A DNA stretch of 17,677 nt from Chitinophagaceae bacterium (GTDB taxonomy: Bacteria > Bacteroidota > Bacteroidia > Chitinophagales > Chitinophagaceae), in the NCBI GenBank assembly GCA_947463105.1, contig CANHSD010000031.1, positions 1 to 17,677 of the forward strand. The letters are read 5' to 3'. The notes beneath the pieces were generated by a model. That model saw nothing but the letters and a program-made list of their open reading frames with translations, did no database searches and was not told where the DNA came from. Every line of letters starts with the position of its first letter. Position 1 is the stretch's first letter. Below are positions 15,314 to 17,677 of the stretch, piece by piece. The position numbers were made by a program, and so were the translations under genes.

Positions 15314-17677
15314 ATGCTACAGCCCCAAAGCAAATTTAGCTTAAAATATCTTTTTATCTTGATTTTATGCTCAGGGTTACTTCCTATTTTAACATTATCA
15401 ATGCATGGTGCAGCGGGACCATTTCATCCATTCTTACCCATTGCCTCTACAGATACCATTCCAAATTCAGGTAAAAAGGATACTACTGCCAAACAGGCAA
15501 AAGTTGATACCCTTAACCTTAAGCTTTCTGCAGATTCCATCACATCGCCTGTTGATCACAAAGCCGAGGATTCTATGGTTTTGGAGGTGGATGCCAGGAA
15601 AATGCTGCTCTATGGAAAGACGGAAATAAAGTACGATGACCTTCAGGTTAATGCCCCAACAATTGTATTTGACCAGCAATCACAGTACGTTACCGCAAAA
15701 ATGGGAAGAGATACCGCTGGTGTTGTAACTGGAATGGCCAAGATGAAACAGGGAGAAACCATTACGGTAAGTGATAGCCTTCGGTTTAACTTCAAGAGCC
15801 AAAAAGGCCTTACCTACAGTTCTTTTTTCCAGCAGGACGAGCTCTACAATTTCGCTGAAAAAGTAAAGAAAATAGACCCTGAAACCTTTTTTGCCTCCAG
15901 GGGAAGGTTTACAACCTGTAACCTTGATACACCCCATTTTGCCTTCCGGTTTAGTAAGGCCAAGTTCATCAACAAAAAATTGGTAGTAACCGGACCAGTG
16001 CATCCTGAATTTGAAGATGTACCCGTTCCCATTTACCTGCCGTTCGGGATTTTCCCCATGAAAAAAGGCAGACAATCCGGTATTATTCCTCCGCAATTTA
16101 CGGTTACTGAAGATTTTGGTGTTGGATTGGAAGGATTGGGTTATTACAAAGCAGTAAACGATTACTTGGATGCAAAGATCTGGTTTGATCTTTACTCATA
16201 CGGATCTTGGCGGGCCAATTTCTCTCCCTCTTACAGGATGCGTTACCGCTACAGTGGTACCTTCAACATCAGCTTGCAGAATACCAAATTTGCCTTCAAG
16301 GGTGATCCGGACTTTAGCAGAAATAAAAGTTTCTTTGTTACCTGGTCGCACAGCATGGACAGCAAGGCACGCCCTGGTGTTTCCTTTAGTGCAAATGTAA
16401 ATGCAGGCAGCAGCAAATACCTCAGGTTAGTTCCTAACGGTGCCTTGGCCAATCCCGGTTTCACTGGTAATGTGCAGGGAGGAGGCAATTACATGCAGCC
16501 GATGAACTTTACCAACCAGTTAAGCTCCTCCATTTCCTACCAAAAAACCTGGCAAGGAACCCCGTTCAATCTAGCGGTTAACCTCAACCACAACCAGAAT
16601 ACCTCTACCCGCCTGGTCAACCTTAACCTTCCAGACATTGCGCTTGTGATGAACACCATTTATCCTTTGCAACCTAAGGAAGCAGTGGGGGAGTCAAAAT
16701 GGTATGAGAAGTTGGGTGTGGGGTACAGTGGCAGTTACAAGGGACAAATATCCTTTTATGACACGGCATTCAGGTTCAAACAGTTGATCGATACCTTTCA
16801 GTGGGGTGCAAGCCATGATATTCCCATCACCCTTTCCCTGCCGCCAATGGGGCCTTTTCAGGTTGCCCCCAACTTTTCTTTCCGGGAAAGATGGTATGCC
16901 CAGAAATTCTACCGCAAATGGAATCCTGTAACTGAAAAGCTGGACTCTACCATGGAAAAAGGCTTCAATTCAGCAAGGGAAATGTCTTTGGGGCTTTCGT
17001 TTAGTACTGCAGTATTTGGTACCTATCAAGCAAAGAAAAAAGAAGTAAAGGTCCAGGCCATCCGGCATGTGATGCGGCCACAGTTTGGTATCAATTACAA
17101 GCCAGACCTGATGAAACCCTATTATTACCGTGAACGGGTAGACAAACAAGGTAATCAGGTTTTGATGTCTGTTTTTGACGGCAGTATTTATGGCCCATTC
17201 GGATCAGAAGAGAGCGGTGGTATTGGTTTTGGTATTGACAACAACATTGAAATGAAGGTTCGATCCAAAACCGATACCGGCGAGGCAGAACTTAAAAAGG
17301 TGAAGCTCTTGGATGGATTTGGCATATCCGGTGGGTATAACTTTCTGGCAGACAGTTTCAAGCTATCGACCTTCAGCATTTATGCACGCAGCAATCTCTT
17401 TGAAAAAATCAACATCACAGCCAATGCCTCTTTGGATCCTTACAAGGTCAATCCAACGAATGGCTACAGGATTGACCAGTATGCCTGGCAAGGAGGAAGC
17501 AAATTCAATTTAGGCTCCATCACCAGTGGAAGCATCAACATGTCTACCAGTTTTCAAAGCAAGAAAAAAGATGAAAAGGACAAAGAAGAGAAGGAAAAGT
17601 TGAAAGGGGAGGATGATAACCTGACCAATGACCAAATGATGCAGCAGATGGATTATATCCGCCGAAACCCAGCCGAG
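15314..17677 (+). CDS. lptD: LptD-like outer-membrane LPS assembly protein, 3' end beyond the window
   Basis: The frame opened by the ATG at 15314 stays open for 788 codons to the last base, so the C-terminus lies outside the window. A hydrophobic leader (about 8-32) is followed by an OstA-type N-domain (about 90-190, SMVLEVDARKMLLYG, VNAPTIVFDQQSQYV) and, from about 200, the LptD family segment with FTTCNLDTPHFAFRFSKAKF and PIYLPFGIFPMKKGRQSG. Long alternating strands then suggest a beta-barrel. This is the Bacteroidota form of LptD, which puts LPS into the outer leaflet. Past the leader only one cysteine is seen in the visible part, so the two interdomain disulfides of E. coli LptD cannot form here. 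A charged Lys/Glu/Asp stretch (about 755-775) looks like an exposed loop. It is head to head with the amidase gene and near the OstA-like gene. Confidence 0.88.
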   Translation, partial: MLQPQSKFSLKYLFILILCSGLLPILTLSMHGAAGPFHPFLPIASTDTIPNSGKKDTTAKQAKVDTLNLKLSADSITSPVDHKAEDSMVLEVDARKMLLYGKTEIKYDDLQVNAPTIVFDQQSQYVTAKMGRDTAGVVTGMAKMKQGETITVSDSLRFNFKSQKGLTYSSFFQQDELYNFAEKVKKIDPETFFASRGRFTTCNLDTPHFAFRFSKAKFINKKLVVTGPVHPEFEDVPVPIYLPFGIFPMKKGRQSGIIPPQFTVTEDFGVGLEGLGYYKAVNDYLDAKIWFDLYSYGSWRANFSPSYRMRYRYSGTFNISLQNTKFAFKGDPDFSRNKSFFVTWSHSMDSKARPGVSFSANVNAGSSKYLRLVPNGALANPGFTGNVQGGGNYMQPMNFTNQLSSSISYQKTWQGTPFNLAVNLNHNQNTSTRLVNLNLPDIALVMNTIYPLQPKEAVGESKWYEKLGVGYSGSYKGQISFYDTAFRFKQLIDTFQWGASHDIPITLSLPPMGPFQVAPNFSFRERWYAQKFYRKWNPVTEKLDSTMEKGFNSAREMSLGLSFSTAVFGTYQAKKKEVKVQAIRHVMRPQFGINYKPDLMKPYYYRERVDKQGNQVLMSVFDGSIYGPFGSEESGGIGFGIDNNIEMKVRSKTDTGEAELKKVKLLDGFGISGGYNFLADSFKLSTFSIYARSNLFEKINITANASLDPYKVNPTNGYRIDQYAWQGGSKFNLGSITSGSINMSTSFQSKKKDEKDKEEKEKLKGEDDNLTNDQMMQQMDYIRRNPAE

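Noticed and set aside
15680..16096. 138-aa open frame on the minus strand within lptD
   Set aside because: The plus-strand frame through this region is open and carries LptD family motifs, so this is a shadow.
1..17677. CRISPR arrays, insertion sequences, integrases, toxin-antitoxin or phage-defence genes
   Set aside because: No spaced direct repeats, transposase motifs, terminal inverted repeats or known defence domains were seen; all long stretches are explained by housekeeping, envelope or enzyme genes.

Overview
The window looks like chromosomal core DNA of a member of the Bacteroidota, most likely Chitinophagaceae or a near relative. The signs are a short (about 285 aa) primary sigma factor, several copies of the TAnnTTTG promoter element, little sign of Shine-Dalgarno sequences, a PUR-alpha-like DUF3276 protein, a DUF4249 lipoprotein, and a Bacteroidota-type envelope cluster (Amidase_3, MCE, OstA-like, LptD). 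I saw no phage, insertion sequence, CRISPR array or secretion island. The species assignment is an inference from gene content.

Left part (1-4673). The window opens inside a tRNA-Ser(UGA) on the minus strand. Divergent from it is an ABC exporter of the MdlA/BmrC type whose Walker B catalytic Glu is Asp. A DUF3276 nucleic-acid-binding protein with a GTG start and a low-complexity tail follows, closed by a clear terminator. Next is a secreted three-domain GH27 glycosidase (NPCBM, Ig-like, TIM barrel) that stands alone, without SusC/SusD genes.

Middle part (4695-10445). A minus-strand pair, threonine aldolase then glucose-6-phosphate isomerase, is coupled by a one-base TAATG overlap. Divergent from it is rpoD with a leader of about 90 nt and a strong terminator. 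A lone DUF4249 lipoprotein gene and trxB, which has a good Bacteroidota promoter, follow.

Right part (10464-17677). A minus-strand run reads amidase, MCE/MlaD-like protein, OstA-like protein, NhaD antiporter. The last three are packed with a 1-base overlap and a 2-base gap. Head to head with the amidase is a large LptD-type outer-membrane protein that runs off the window end. Together these genes suggest an envelope-building unit: peptidoglycan hydrolysis, lipid transport, LPS transport and assembly, with an ion antiporter at the tail.

No previously undescribed system is evident. The points most worth a second look are the altered active-site surroundings of the GH27 enzyme, the degenerate ABC exporter without a neighbouring partner, a 9-bp-period CTTCAACY repeat found both in a coding tail and at gene ends, -7 elements placed so close to gene starts that transcripts may be leaderless, and the coupling of NhaD to envelope genes.
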